Assembly: GCA_008828725.1 (NCBI GenBank) | Contig: MEHQ01000877.1 | Location: 59,785 to 123,784 of the forward strand | Length of the DNA: 64,000 nucleotides | Source: Saccharina japonica | Lineage: Eukaryota > Sar > Phaeophyceae > Laminariales > Laminariaceae | Reading direction: 5' to 3' | Part shown: piece by piece, positions 22,101 to 32,535 of the stretch | Numbering within the stretch: position 1 is the first letter of the stretch | Layout: every line of letters begins with the position of its first letter | The notes under the pieces: model-generated | What the model was told of the DNA's origin: nothing | Seen by the model: the letters and a program-made list of their open reading frames with translations, nothing else | Databases searched by the model: none | Made by a program: the position numbers and the translations under genes

Positions 22101-25100
22101 TGTGTCAGTAAAAGTCAGTACCAGTCAGTAATAGTCAGTAATAGTCAGTAATAGTCAGTAATAGTCAGTAATAGTCAGTAATAGTCAGTACTAGTCAGTA
22201 ATAGTCAGTAATAGTCAGTACTAGTCAGTAATAGTCAGTAATAGTCATAAATAGTCATAAATAGTCAGCAATAGTCAGTAATAGTCAGTAATAGTCAGCA
22301 ATAGTCCGTAACAGCCAGTAACAGCCAGTAATAGCCAGTAATAGCATGCGTCGACCACGATCTCTAAGTGCGGACCACGATTTGCCTTCCTGTTGAGTAA
22401 GAGGGGTTAAAGAACCTGCCCCAAACGTTTCATCCGACGACTTGCTATTGTTAAAATTACTGCTCAAAGCCGGATCGAGTGGAGCTGCCGCAACGAGGCA
22501 AACTTATTCCTTTCAAGCTCCCGTTGGGACCGATAGTAAATGGGGGCCGTTCAAACGAGGTACTTCTTATGCAGGGCGTGGATGCATTTGGGCCGTGTTC
22601 TTTATGGTCTGAAATCTTATGTTTAGCAGTCGAAAAGTTGTCTGGAACTACGAGTTGGGTGGGGATCTCCCTCCTCCACGAGAGGCATCCATGACGCATC
22701 GCTGGGACACAGAATGCGTTGCGTTGCTTGACGTACCGGTAAGAATGCATGATGTCAAGCGCGACGTGCGGTGTAGGGGTATTCATTCACCTTTCTGAGG
22801 TTTTTCTCTTGAACGGCTTTATACCTCCGGTCGGTAAAAACCCGACATGCTCCGTCGCCGCATTGTAGGGATGCGAGGGTCTATGGTCATACGACTACGT
22901 CCATGCATGACAAATGAAGTACCCCCCCCCCCCCCGACAAAATACTTTGAGAAAACGTGTCAGATATGTCTGATGCACGATCCTATGGGCAAGGCATAAC
23001 ATGTTAGAACTACAGTAGTCAATGCAAACTGATACAATGGTCAGTGCAATGGTTGAGATGTGCAATGGTTGTTGCGAAGGTGCTTGATACGACAGGGGAA
23101 AAACTTACAAGAAAAGCTTGTTTTAAACCGATGCAGTTTCCTTGATGACTGAAGAATCACCCAATCAATGTCATCGGAATATAAAACCTGTTTTTTACCC
23201 TTTGAATGTATAGATGTAAACCTGGGTCATATGGCAATGTTTTTCCACGGTGCACTGCGCTGTATCTCGTTTTTGTTAATTCCATGTTTTAGAGGTGATC
23301 AAGAGCTCCTCAACTCTCCTGAAGTCAACAGAAGCCCCAACAACGATTATTAATAGTTGAACCCCTATAGCAGCATGCCTCCGTAGGGAGTTGCCACATA
23401 ATGTAGACGCACGCCTAAAAGGTGGGGGCCCCATTGGAGCTGTGTGAAGTCGGCGAGGCCCTATGTACTACCGTAAATTTACCCATGCAGAACTGAAAAA
23501 AAATATCCCACACTAATTCCAAGTAGTTTGTCCCCAAAAACAGGGGACCGGTTCTTAAGGGGTTAAAGCGACTGGTGCTACGGTAGGGGGTATACACGAT
23601 ATACCCCCATTTTCACTACCACCGTGGTTTACGTCACAATCATTTATCGGAGCTCCTCGGTCGAGTAGATGTACACATCACTCATAACCCTTATTATATA
23701 TAACAATTGCATGGTACGCACGCAACAGCACGACGAGTGAACGCTTTCAGCGGTGTGGCGATAGCACCGCATGCCCCCCGTCGATGGGAAATAGGGATCA
23801 CTGTCCAACATCATTGGGACACCGGTTGTGCGGTGCGAGTTATGTTTTTCGTTGTGCCTCTAAGACATGGGGCCGCTCGTTGGTTCGGTTTCACGCTCGG
23901 CATTTCTTCGAACCCCACGGTGATGTTTAAGGTATCGTATATCTTCTTCGGGGATATATCCTCAGAAATAATACAGTACGTGCTATCCGTACCGTGACAC
24001 AAAAAAAGGACGTGTGCCACGGCAGAGGTCGTACTTTTTTCTGAAATATTTTTCGGAATGACAGGGATCCTTAACCCAAAGTCCTCGATATTTGTTTTTG
24101 TTGTTGTTTAAAAAAGGTTTCGTTGTACACGTAGGCCACGGGATGGACTGTTCGTCTCGTCTGGTGGTACTGTTTTTTTTTTTTTTATTTCTCTCAAATA
24201 TCAGTTTTTTTTTTGTGTGAGGTAATAAGGCCACCCTTAGAAACACGATGGTTGTGCACTGTTACCTTGGTGTGCGTCGTATAAGCACACCACAGAGGTT
24301 GGAACCGTCGATGGTCCAGGCGGTGGCCGGAGCTTTATATATGAGTGACTTCTCGCAGTTGTTGGCAGCGGACTAAAGTATGTGGGTTCCGTTTTAGCTG
24401 AGGGAGACGAGGAAAGGCTACATACGTACGTAGAGAATGCGTAAAATCGATGAAGGAGGTCCGAGCCGTACGATTGAACTTCCCCCGAAACTTGTAATAA
24501 TCTCCGATAAACCGTGCATTACTTGTTACTGCTTTTCACCAGCGCACACAATAGGGCTACGTTAAATCCGATGCTCATGGAAAAACGAGGTTCCAAATGG
24601 TTGCTCCCAAAGTATGTTTTTGTTTTTATGCACATTCAAGTATTTTGGTCATGCAACAGCTGAATAGATTATCGTACCACCGCGCTTGATGTGGAAAAAA
24701 AGGGAAAATTTCGCTTGGTATGTTTTTGTTTTGTTGCAATCATGCGGCTGCACGCGGCGCATTTTTTGTTTCCGCGTTGTTAAGTATCAACACGCTGATA
24801 AAATATATTTGATTTCGTCAGCAAACGTGACGAGATAAATTCGATCTTCGCATGGACTCAACCCACGGCCAACCGCTTGGCGCCGGGCTAGGCCAACGAA
24901 TGTAGAGGCCTGTCTTGACGATACCAGGTGGATCCGAGGTCTAGGAGGCGAGGACTTGCCGGGGGCGTCCTGTGTTTTTAACACAAACGAAATAAGTCGT
25001 ATGTATACGTTTGCTATACGAGAAGGATCGAGATATTTGTTGCCATCTATGTTTTACACACCAGCGGCCAACTATGTTTTTTCAAACGCCTGGTCAGCGC

Positions 25101-28100
25101 CCACCACATATCACCGGCCATTCGGCGAACAATGTGACCCGAGGGTGGGTCGGAGCCCCTAACGAGCGCGCCCAAGTCAGAGTTCATGACGCGGTCGTTT
25201 ATTTCGTTGATCGATGTATGTCGATTGGGGGATAATATCAACTCTTCAAATCAACCATTTCGCTTAGTTGTGGGTAAACCAATCCTTGCCCAACATCGTC
25301 CCAGGGAAATGTTGTTGTTCGCTTGTTGTTTTTTCCTTGGTTTTGGAACCTTTAGTTTGAGCAATCATGCTCGTAGCACCAAGGAGTATAAAACATCCCG
25401 GGGGGTATCTTTGGAGTTCAAAATTCAACGCAGACAGAGCGTTTGCCATTGCCACTTAGCAGTCTTCTTGTGATCTTCGTTTTCCGCGTCGGTAGGCAAT
25501 GCGCAAGGTGTACCTTCCGGCCGATGGATCTGCCACCAACGGGAAGGTGTGGCCATCTTGGCTAGGTGTGCCGGAGGTGAGTCACCCCCTATAGGAGCGG
25601 CTGTCTTCCAGGTGGGCGAGGGCGTGACAGTGACCATCCGTAACGTGTTTGTGGGAGGCGTGCTACGTTAGGGGTCGGTAGGTAGCGTTTTTTGGTTCTG
25701 CCTTCTGAGGCAAATACTTATGATCGGCCGGGGTCTTTATCCAAAACTCGCTGATAATACCATTTGTGTTTTTTCAAGATTACTCGTGATACACCTAGGG
25801 TTTGAGAAAGTACAACCGTGGGCGTGCGCCTATGGCAGCATGTACCACGTTTGAAGCCGAGCATGTTGCGCCAATGTTGTCGGTCGACGCCTAGGTCCAC
25901 ACCTCCGTATATAACACCAAGCTACGAAGTATGTTCGGGCTCTTGCTGATGAAATGCACCCCCCTCTTCCAACCCAAGTTGTCCCGTTTGTCGAACGAAT
26001 GTGCTGCATGCCGTCTTCCTTAACCGCATGAGCAGGAATACAACTTCGCGACATGCTCGGCGTCTGCCTCCGACGCGTTCCGTTCTCGCGAGACCTGTAC
26101 GGGATACACTGGTGAAGGAGAAGATCTCCCAACAGGGGTGAGCTTTTGTAAAAGGGGAGATGTATGTATGTGTAACCTACCCACATTAGAAGCGGCTACG
26201 CAAGTGCTCAAGCTCCGCCGACCGGGATGGGATGGGATGGGACGGGGCGAGAGAACAGAAACAACTATTTCAAAAGCGGTAGTGGTGGTGGTGGTGGTCT
26301 AAAGTGAATGACCAGGCACTAGCCTCAGGCTGATGTATCTCCCCAGAAAGAGAAAAATGGGGGGAAGATCCGGTTTAGTAAAATGGTGACTCCCCGTTCT
26401 CAAAACTCGGAGTGGGTATTTACAGAATGACTCGAAACAATCAGCTCAGTAAAAGGAAACGGCTATTCCTATTGTTTTTGTTTGTAATCCTGTGGGAATG
26501 CCACTGTGGCCTTGCATGATAGAGCATGGTCTGGGCATCAAGATGGCAGGACTAGAGCCAACTTTACCCCCACACTAAACAGACACCCCTCCACCCTGTG
26601 TTTTGTCGGCATCCGTTTGTTTCCCACTACTTTTGCAGACGCTGGGCGAGCAAGTTAGCCGGTACTTCAATGACGTCCTCGACCACACTAGTGACACCCT
26701 TGGTGAGTCGCGGATAGGTGTATATGTGTCCAATGGTTTCTCAATGCAAGAGCGTTACTGGTTGGTTTTCGGCAAAAAAAAACTAATAATGCCGGTGGGG
26801 GCTTGATCACACGGATGTCACTATTGGTGAACCACAGGAGGCGAAGATGTTCGGACGTTTGCACCACGCAAGAATGGTAACATGTGGCTTGAAGACTCCA
26901 TTAGTGCCGCGGGCGAAGAAATGAAAAATACGCGAAGCAAGATTCATCGTGATATAATGTTTCGTTCAGAATACTCTAGCGTCCCCGCTGCTTAGACACA
27001 CAACCAGTTCTCGCTATTCAAGCGATTAAGCGGCTCTACTAGTTTTTTTTCCAAGTGTTGTCGGTCAGTACTGGGTATGCTTGCCACCCTACGCTCTGTC
27101 CGGGCAACGACCGTCGCGCTAGATTCTCGCTAACCCCTTTACCGCATCGCAGTGCATCGGTTGCCCGGGTGTCGTCGCCATTGGTGGTGCGCGGACGTTT
27201 CGTTTAATCCCCCAAGATGTACGCACTGTCAACGGTTTAATCCCCCTTCGCTCGACGCGGGCACCAATCGTCGCTCTGCCTTACACACTTGACCATCACC
27301 TCCTGGAATTGGCACGCACGTCTGCCTCGGTGCGCAGATTACACGCACATCGTTGCCATTGGTGGCAACGAACCGGGGGAGTTGTTGTCAGCCTTAGCGC
27401 GTTACACCGCCGGGGGCGCAAGCTACGTGGACCCGGTCGCCTTCGAAAACGTCTTCGAGATCACCAACGGAGTCCCAACCTTTACCTTCGCCCCCATGAT
27501 GAGGGTGAGTTGTTCGGATGTTGGTAGTGAGAGTAATCTTGGCCCAACACTGTGTGCCTGACGTGGTTAGGGCCTGCATTGGGTGACTTGACCGGGTTTT
27601 CTTGTGAGCGTGCTCCTTACACAGAAGATTTGTCGCGGAGCGCACACCAGCCGGTGGAAGGGTTTCACAGAGAGAACTACCAGCTGTACTTGTTTTTCGG
27701 ATTGAGCGAGTTTGTCGAATGCCTGGCCGTCACGCCTCGCAACCGAACTAATGCATGCCAAAGAGCATATTAATAAGTCTACATGTGAAATCTCGAAATA
27801 ATCGGCTGAACTCGATTCAAGCGCTTATGATCACTGAAATCGATTCAGCGCTTATGATCACAGCATCTACAGTACCAGAACACGTGTATGAGGAATCGAT
27901 CATGAAACCAGAACGTTGCAGTTTTCATTTTCCTAGTCAATGACCACGCGGTCCACGTACGTGAACCGCATGGGTTTCGGCGTGGCATATTGTGTCTGCT
28001 AGCTGGTATATGACCCAGAAAGCGCCCAGAATATCCAGGGTATAAACATACTTGAACACAGCGGCAATGGAACGTTTACCAACCGTTTCCCGTCGCCACG

Positions 28101-31100
28101 TATCCTTGCAGGGGGCCCTTAATATACCTGTGCCGTCTAAAGTCGTGATCGGAATATTGTTTTGTACGTCATCTGTGTTTACCATGTCCCCCGTTTAACC
28201 GTGGGCGCACCATTTCTGCCCCCCGCTTCTCTTAGGAAATTGTGGGCGCTTGGCGCGATGCGATCGACCGCCTGATCGCGCGCGGGGTGACTGGCAGAAT
28301 CCTGCTCGCCAATCTCCCGTCTCCCAGGGGCTTCCCGGTGAGTGCTTAGCGCCTGCGACATGCCCACCGAGCGGAAGAGCTAATACACAGGGCGTATGAT
28401 AACCGCTCGGTTGAAATGTGCCTGCCAAGTTGACTCTGAATAGACTTTTACCTTGTTGAAGTTGGGAGTATCTTAGGGCAGCCCGGTATGCCGTGCAGTT
28501 GAGTGCGATTTCCAACATTTTTGCCCTGATTGTTTTATGGCGAGGGGGAATTGGCCATGGATTTCGGCAGCCGCCGTAAATGTTCAATGTTTTCGTCAAC
28601 GACTTGTTACTTTTGTTGCTGTTTTGGAAGGGGGTGCGAGCCATGCTAGGGCTGGAATTTGATTTTTTTTCCAATGTCTTCAGTGACTGCCGGGGCTACC
28701 TCTATCAAGGAACGTACCCAATAATGCATACGCCCTGTAAGACAAGGCATACCTTATCGTTGGAACTCCGTTAATTGTGTTTTACAGCATTGACATTATT
28801 TGTTGTATACCAAGGCCATCGGGTTCTACTGGTACCTTCTCTCGGCCCCAACCAAAGTTTGGGTTGGGTAGAGCTCGCTATTTAATCGAGGGAGCCCCAG
28901 ACAAACGCGCGTTTAACGGGTGCACCAATGTCCTATGCTGCATGCCTCAAAGCCGACACAAATACTGGGTTCCGTTATTATTTTGTTGTTTGGTTTGTCG
29001 CAGAGTACGGACGCCGCGAGCGAGACCGTGGAGAGTTTGGACCAGGTGTTCCTCCTGCTGCGGCAGCAAGAGCAGTCCATCGCCGCGGCCTACCCCCAAG
29101 TGCGGATGCTGGACTTCTACACCCTGAGCGCGGTGAGTGCTTAGTGATTTAACGTTTAATTTTGATAAGCATGGTAGGGCAATACCGCCACCGTGAGGGT
29201 GGTGACACAGTGTCTGCATCCTCCTGTTAAGGGAGCTGAATGTACCATGCGAAGCACTATCTCAATGAAGATGTTTCTCGGCGCAACCCGACCAGCGTTT
29301 CTTGGTGGTTCTACCGGCGCATGTTGTTTTTTAGGTCCAGTCCCCTATCCAGCCAATCGCTTTTGAAAGCGACCGGTACATTGAACCCCATCTAGCGCTC
29401 GTGAAATCGCCTTTGCGGTACATGTTGTACTCGGGAATAAAAAAAAGGCATGCGTGCTACGATAGAGATAGCACTTTTTGGGTGAAATTATTTCTGAATG
29501 ACCGAGCTCCTTAGCCCGCAATCGACGGACTTTGATCATTGTTCTGTTGCAGTATTGTTTCTTGTTTGCTTCGGCTATGGGACTTTCAATCGGATAGCAC
29601 TCTTACTTTCCTCCCTTAATGATCACTTTGGGGTGAGGTGTAGAGCTCTTCAAGTAACCACCCTTAGAAGGCAAAAACATGGTGCACCTCTATCGTAGCA
29701 TGCGTCAAGGGTAACGCACAAGAGTCAATTCGGTGGGGAGCGGGAGGGGTAACGTATTTCATTTTCTTAAGGCGACAATATCCGCACACCAGTCACCACT
29801 CCTACCAATTGAAACTATATCAACAATGTCGCCGAACATACTGTTGGGTTTATCCCTACTGGCGTTTAGCTAGAAACTGGCACAGGCGGTGTGGATAGTT
29901 TTGCGGCGTTTCAACGCACTGTGACGTACATACACTGCGGAGAGTTATGATACGACAGCAAGGGCGGGGCGGCCTGGACACAGTTTTACCGACGAGTGTC
30001 ATCGACGGAAAAACTACCCTACGTATTTGAAAATCTCGTGTTTTTCACTGGTATTAAAGTTCAAAAACGTGTATTTTATTACCAGCCAGGGTGGTACACG
30101 AGTGTGACCCCTTCGCCGGCAAGCGGGTGAAAGTATTCTCAATGTCGGCGGGATTCTTCGTGTATGGTATTGCGCCACTCAAGTTACGAACCTGGCCTAA
30201 ATTTGACATTATTTCTGGCCAACAACATCACTTTGGCGAGGGAAGATCACGGACAGCGAATACGTGGCCATGGTGTTGGGGACAGCGCTGGCCATGGTGA
30301 CGATGGTGTTATCGCGTTAACTCATTTCCCTGAAATCCTGCCTGTGGTCATCAAACAGGCTGAACCAAAATGCATCTTGACAGGAGAGAACAACCAAGTA
30401 CGGGTATACCGTCCCGTGTAGCACTATTCAAACAAAATATTGCCAGGAACATTTCCAGTAGTATATGTGCACCCGAAAAAAAAAGGGGGGGGGGGAAACA
30501 GAACAACCGTCGAATGAAAGACCTTGAAGTCTATATATAGGCAACTCTGCCTGAAACTCAACACGTTCAGAAATACAATTACCTATATTCATTTCGCTCA
30601 AACTCTCGACTAATGGTGGTGGTAGTCCCCTGTGCTTATCGTCGTCAGCCCACCCGTCTCCTCCCTCCCTTGGTCTGCTGTCAGGCTATTGTCGACGACC
30701 CTGACGTGTTTGAGAGCCAGGGCTTTACCGGAGGCCCGGGATCGTCCTTGGCTGATCCCTGTCTGGTTTTCGATTTCGTGGTAGACTCTCAAGCAGAGAT
30801 TATGGGGACCCAGGTGAGCAGTGAGCCGTTTTAGTCGGTGTGATATAAATGTGTAGCTGCGCTCCAGACCGTGGGATACCTTGTTAAGTTCGAGAGGTCA
30901 TATCGAGCCCACCCCCACCCGCCATGCGTGCGGATTATGAGGTAAGCACGGTCTGGCCACACTGCTTCTGACTGGCCTGTTCCTTGCCACGAAATCGTTG
31001 GAACGCCGTTAGTGTATTACACTAATATTCGGAAAATACCTACACCTTTGAGATCCTTCATCGAAAGTTGTACTTTTATATTGTCCTCAAGATTAGTTTG

Positions 31101-32187
31101 TGGGTGACATTTACTACCACCTTAGAGCTCCTCTAAGGAGCCCCAGTACGCGTTCGGAACTACGCCTACTTGTAGCACGCGCCCCACCTCCGTTTGTTGT
31201 GTCCGGGCGTCGGTTATTTCTTTCGAAAATGGGCTTAGATGGGCTCCCCACTCGGCGCATGCTACGATACAGGTGCACTACGTATTTGCGTAGGGTTGTC
31301 ACTTGAGGACCTCTATACCTTCACCCAAAATCTGATTTAGGAGGAAACCAAAAGTGCTACCCGACGGTGAACGATCCCATTGTCTAGTTGAAAAATGAAA
31401 AATGTTGCAACACAAGGATGAAAGACCGGCGAGATTGAGTTAAGGGCCCGTTTTAACGAAGAAGAAAAAAAATCAATTTGGTAAACAAAAAAAAAAATCC
31501 GCTTTTCATTGGTCAACACACGCACCAGCACCAAATATTAGGATCTTGGGGCATAATCTTGGGGGTGGTGGTGCGGGTTCTGACCAATGAAAAACGCATT
31601 TGATCTTTTTTTTCCAAATTGATTTTTTTTCTTCTTCGTTTAAACGGGCCCTAAAGAGCGTCTCCATTCACAAACGTTTTCAGCCAAAAAGGAATACCTC
31701 TATTATAGAACGCGTCACTCCCGACCTTCGAACAGCAGCTCGACGTCAAGAGGTCCCGCCCCCCCCCCCCACGGTGTAGTTCCAACACATTTACCACGGG
31801 CGTGCAGCGTTCACTTCCACCCGTGCGAAACGCGAAATACCCATACACCGTCCGCCTGCCATCCCAATGAAAATCCCGGCAAAACCCTAACTCTCTATTC
31901 TCGCGTGGTTTTTAACAACCGTTCGCACGTTTCAGGGCGATCGCGCCGCTGGGTGCCGAGAGGAGTGCGCCATATGCGCCGATAACAGCTTCCCTTGCCA
32001 GACATGCTTCAAAGGAAACCCGTCCGCCACTGTCTGCGAGGACCCGGAAACGTACATATTCTGGGACACCGTCCATCTCACCGCGAAGTTCCATGAGGTG
32101 GTGGCCGAAAGTGTGAGGGAGTGCTCCGAGGACAGGCCGGACTACGATGTCGCTTGGGTCGAGATTCTTTGCCCTCAGGACCAGTAA
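16167..32187 (+). CDS. Secreted SGNH/GDSL-type lipase/esterase, copy A (10 exons, 410 aa, complete)
   Basis: Spliced model built from the sequence: exons 16167-16250, 16682-16804, 25496-25576, 26036-26137, 26639-26702, 27338-27504, 28236-28337, 29004-29132, 30685-30813, 31936-32187 (TAA at 32185-32187). All introns are GT-AG (gtgagt/gtgagc/gtaagc/gtagga donors) and all junctions are phase 0 except exon 5/6 (phase 1). Residues 1-25 form a hydrophobic signal peptide ending in an alanine run, so the product is probably secreted or enters the endomembrane system. Family landmarks: FGDSTSDAG at 32-40 (nucleophile Ser35), TNGKVWPSWLG in exon 3, YNFATCSAS in exon 4, LGEQVSRYF in exon 5, IGGNE at 159-163 (oxyanion Asn; usual GxND here has Glu), LANLP in exon 7, FWDTVH at 369-374 (Asp371, His374). 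The last exon adds a Cys-rich segment before the DxxH block. Family knowledge: hydrolysis of ester bonds in lipids or acetylated polysaccharides; the actual substrate is unknown. Exons are clearly more GC-rich than introns. Confidence 0.9.
17298..17573 (-). mobile_element. M1 MITE, CCTGCATGCAGG subtype (intron 2)
   Basis: Left end GACGCGTACGCGTACGATAG, right end CTACCGTAGCACGAGTC with CCTGCATGCAGG just inside. Flanks CGTT/CGCT. Copy B at 51709-51984. Confidence 0.8.
17574..18422. other. Intron sequence, nothing recognised
   Basis: Overlapping ORFs of 116-131 codons (17540-18011) are Lys/Arg-rich and unrelated to any family I know. They lie in intron 2 and partly in an M1 end. Copy B at 51985-52833. 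Confidence 0.4.
18423..18498. mobile_element. Minimal M3-type foldback (76 bp)
   Basis: ATAATCAGGACCA at the left pairs with TGGTCCTGATTAC at the right, and the interior CAAATGTACTTAGTAAAACTAC resembles the M3 interior. Copy B at 52834-52909. Confidence 0.55.
18875..19286. mobile_element. M3 MITE with a nested M1
   Basis: Terminal repeats of about 36 bp: ATTACGGAGAACCATAGTAA at the left, with its near complement ending at 19286. An M1 (18950-19197) sits inside. A 38-bp segment starting CAAATATTGTTAGTAAA lies on both sides of the M1. Copy B at 53286-53697. Confidence 0.7.
18950..19197 (-). mobile_element. M1 MITE nested in M3
   Basis: Ends GACTAGTGCTACGGTAGAGG and CCTCTATCGTAGCATGGGTC, 248 bp like the reference copy. 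Copy B at 53361-53608. Confidence 0.8.
19647..19935 (+). repeat. Two-copy 135-bp direct repeat of M4/M1 interior
   Basis: GAGGTCRTGC.TACGTTTC.GAGC...CAAATATCTCACTC...ACTTCGATGAAGT occurs at 19647 and 19782. It resembles the M4 interior in reverse and carries GTATGCG short repeats at its right end. ORFs here (19385-19953) are not recognised as genes. Copy B about 54058-54346. Confidence 0.5.
20052..20319 (-). mobile_element. M1 MITE, diverged
   Basis: Left end GACGCGTGCTGTGATAGAG, hairpin GAGCTCCTCAAGTGAGGAGC, right end CTCTACCGTATCATGTATC. Copy B at 54463-54729 with several differences. Confidence 0.7.
20718..20830. mobile_element. M3 MITE (113 bp)
   Basis: Left ATTACAAAGGACCATAGTAA; the right end is the near complement of ATTACGAGGAAACTA. 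Only one copy of the inner AATATTGT.AGTA segment is present. Copy B at 55128-55240. Confidence 0.65.
20831..21567. other. Intron sequence, nothing recognised
   Basis: Moderately GC-rich at 20870-21340, but no frame shows a family motif or paired splice sites that fit the lipase. Copy B about 55241-55977. Confidence 0.4.
21568..21820. mobile_element. M4 MITE
   Basis: Left GAGAAATGCCACGGTAGGGG; right end CCCCTACCGTGGGATGAATC. An ORF through it (21383-21706) is not taken as a gene. The right end abuts the 10-bp minisatellite. Copy B at 55978-56230. Confidence 0.65.
21821..22345. repeat. 10-bp minisatellite (ATAGTCAGTA)n, about 52 units
   Basis: Long runs of exact ATAGTCAGTA with occasional variants (ATAGTCATTA, TGTGTCAGTA). 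It starts directly after the M4 right end and stops at GCATGCGTCG, which looks like an M1 terminus. Confidence 0.95.
22346..23477. other. Intron sequence with an R6 fragment
   Basis: R6 (ATTGTAGGGATGCGAGGG...) lies at 22862-22935 and ends in a C run. ORFs at 22479-22786 have no recognised relatives. Copy B carries a 58-bp duplication here. Confidence 0.45.
23478..23566. mobile_element. M5b foldback element (89 bp)
   Basis: TTTACCCATGCAGAACTG at the left and GGTTCTTAAGGGGTTAA at the right, with the shared AGTTTGTCCCCAAA interior. Copy B at 57860-57948. Confidence 0.6.
23570..23700. mobile_element. M1/M4-type fragment
   Basis: GACTGGTGCTACGGTAGGGG end, followed by a GGGTATA...TATACCCCC hairpin and GGAGCTCCTCGGTCGAG. 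No clear right end. Copy B about 57952-58082. Confidence 0.45.
24009..24278 (-). mobile_element. M1 MITE, diverged
   Basis: Left GACGTGTGCCACGGCAGAGG; right end near TTGGTGTGCGTC; reverse-orientation core (TTCTGAAATATTTTTCGGAATGAC region, CCTTAACCC). Copy B at 58391-58661. Confidence 0.6.
24279..25495. other. 3' part of intron 2, nothing recognised
   Basis: No element or extra exon seen. ORFs at 24787-25473 overlap on both strands and lack motifs. Confidence 0.4.
26222..26300. repeat. Short (GGGAT)n and (GGT)n tracts in intron 4
   Basis: GGGATGGGATGGGACGGGG, then GGTGGTGGTGGTGGT. The GGT tract differs by a base in copy B (60663). Confidence 0.7.
29133..30684 (+). other. Intron 8 of lipase copy A, carrying an M1 element and a decoy exon
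   Basis: The donor after LDFYTLSA joins in phase 0 to AIVDDPDVF at 30685, giving a continuous family-like sequence. A good internal acceptor (tttttag at 29334) opens a frame of about 38 codons that runs into the M1 element at 29449 without a donor. I treat it as a decoy rather than an exon. Confidence 0.6.
29449..29706 (-). mobile_element. M1 MITE in intron 8
   Basis: Ends GCATGCGTGCTACGATAGAG and CCTCTATCGTAGCATGCGTC. Copy B starts at 63833 and is cut by the window edge. Confidence 0.8.
31254..31716 (+). mobile_element. M1 MITE interrupted by M2, target duplication ACTC (intron 9)
   Basis: Ends GGCGCATGCTACGATACAGG and CTATTATAGAACGCGTC; ACTC on both sides (31250-31253, 31717-31720). Without the 208-bp M2 and one TAA it would be about 252 bp, like other M1 copies. 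Confidence 0.85.
31444..31651. mobile_element. M2 MITE, complete (208 bp), target duplication TAA
   Basis: GGGCCCGTTTTAACGAAG at the left and its near complement ending CGGGCCC at the right, flanked by TAA. The inner inverted pair CTTTTCATTGGTCA/TGACCAATGAAAA is conserved. TAA targets with GGGCC ends fit PIF/Harbinger (Tourist-like) MITEs. Confidence 0.8.
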
Positions 32188-32535
32188 GGAAGAGCGCTTC
32201 GCCCAATGTTGGACGGCTTGCGAATAGCACCCCCAGTTGGCGTTTTTCGTGCGTCCAAACGGGGGTGTTGAGAAGAAACCGGTGCCGATAGTGGGTAGGG
32301 GTAGTGGATAGCCTGCTTGTGATGGTTGTGCTTTCGAGGCAGGCGGGAGCGAACGAGACTTCGAGGGGGGGGGGGGGGGGGGGGGGGGGGTCAGGTGATA
32401 TGAACAACGAGACCAAAGTCGAGTTTGTTATATTTTGGCCTGGTATGGCGTGGCTAGGCGGATATGGTGTGTTTAGCGTCCTAACATGGCGCCGCCTTCA
32501 ACACTGTGACTCGCCCAAGCTCGGCTCAAGGAAAG
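32188..32535. other. 3' flank of lipase A with a 26-G run
   Basis: Follows the TAA. Poly-G at 32365-32390. No clear polyadenylation signal was recognised. Confidence 0.5.

Larger units (their letters stand above)
16805..25495 (+). other. Intron 2 of lipase copy A (8.7 kb, transposon-rich)
   Basis: This intron separates the GDS exon (donor gtaagc) from the TNGKVWP exon (acceptor ggtag). It holds several M1 elements, an M4, three M3-type elements, an M5b, a 10-bp minisatellite and a two-copy 135-bp repeat. The protein reads through plausibly from exon 2 to exon 3, and I saw no further exon-like segment, although a short one could be missed. The other introns are 0.43-1.55 kb. Confidence 0.75.
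4817..29706 (+). repeat. Tandem segmental duplication, copy A
   Basis: Partner of the block that begins near 39.24 kb. The right end of the duplicated unit cannot be placed, because copy B runs off the window. It must lie at or beyond 29.6 kb, and it would have to reach past 32187 for copy B to be a full gene. The left end lies in a transposon nest (4361-4816). Confidence 0.92.

Noticed and set aside
21821-22345. CRISPR-like array
   Set aside because: The 10-bp units are contiguous with no unique spacers; it is a simple minisatellite in eukaryotic intron sequence.
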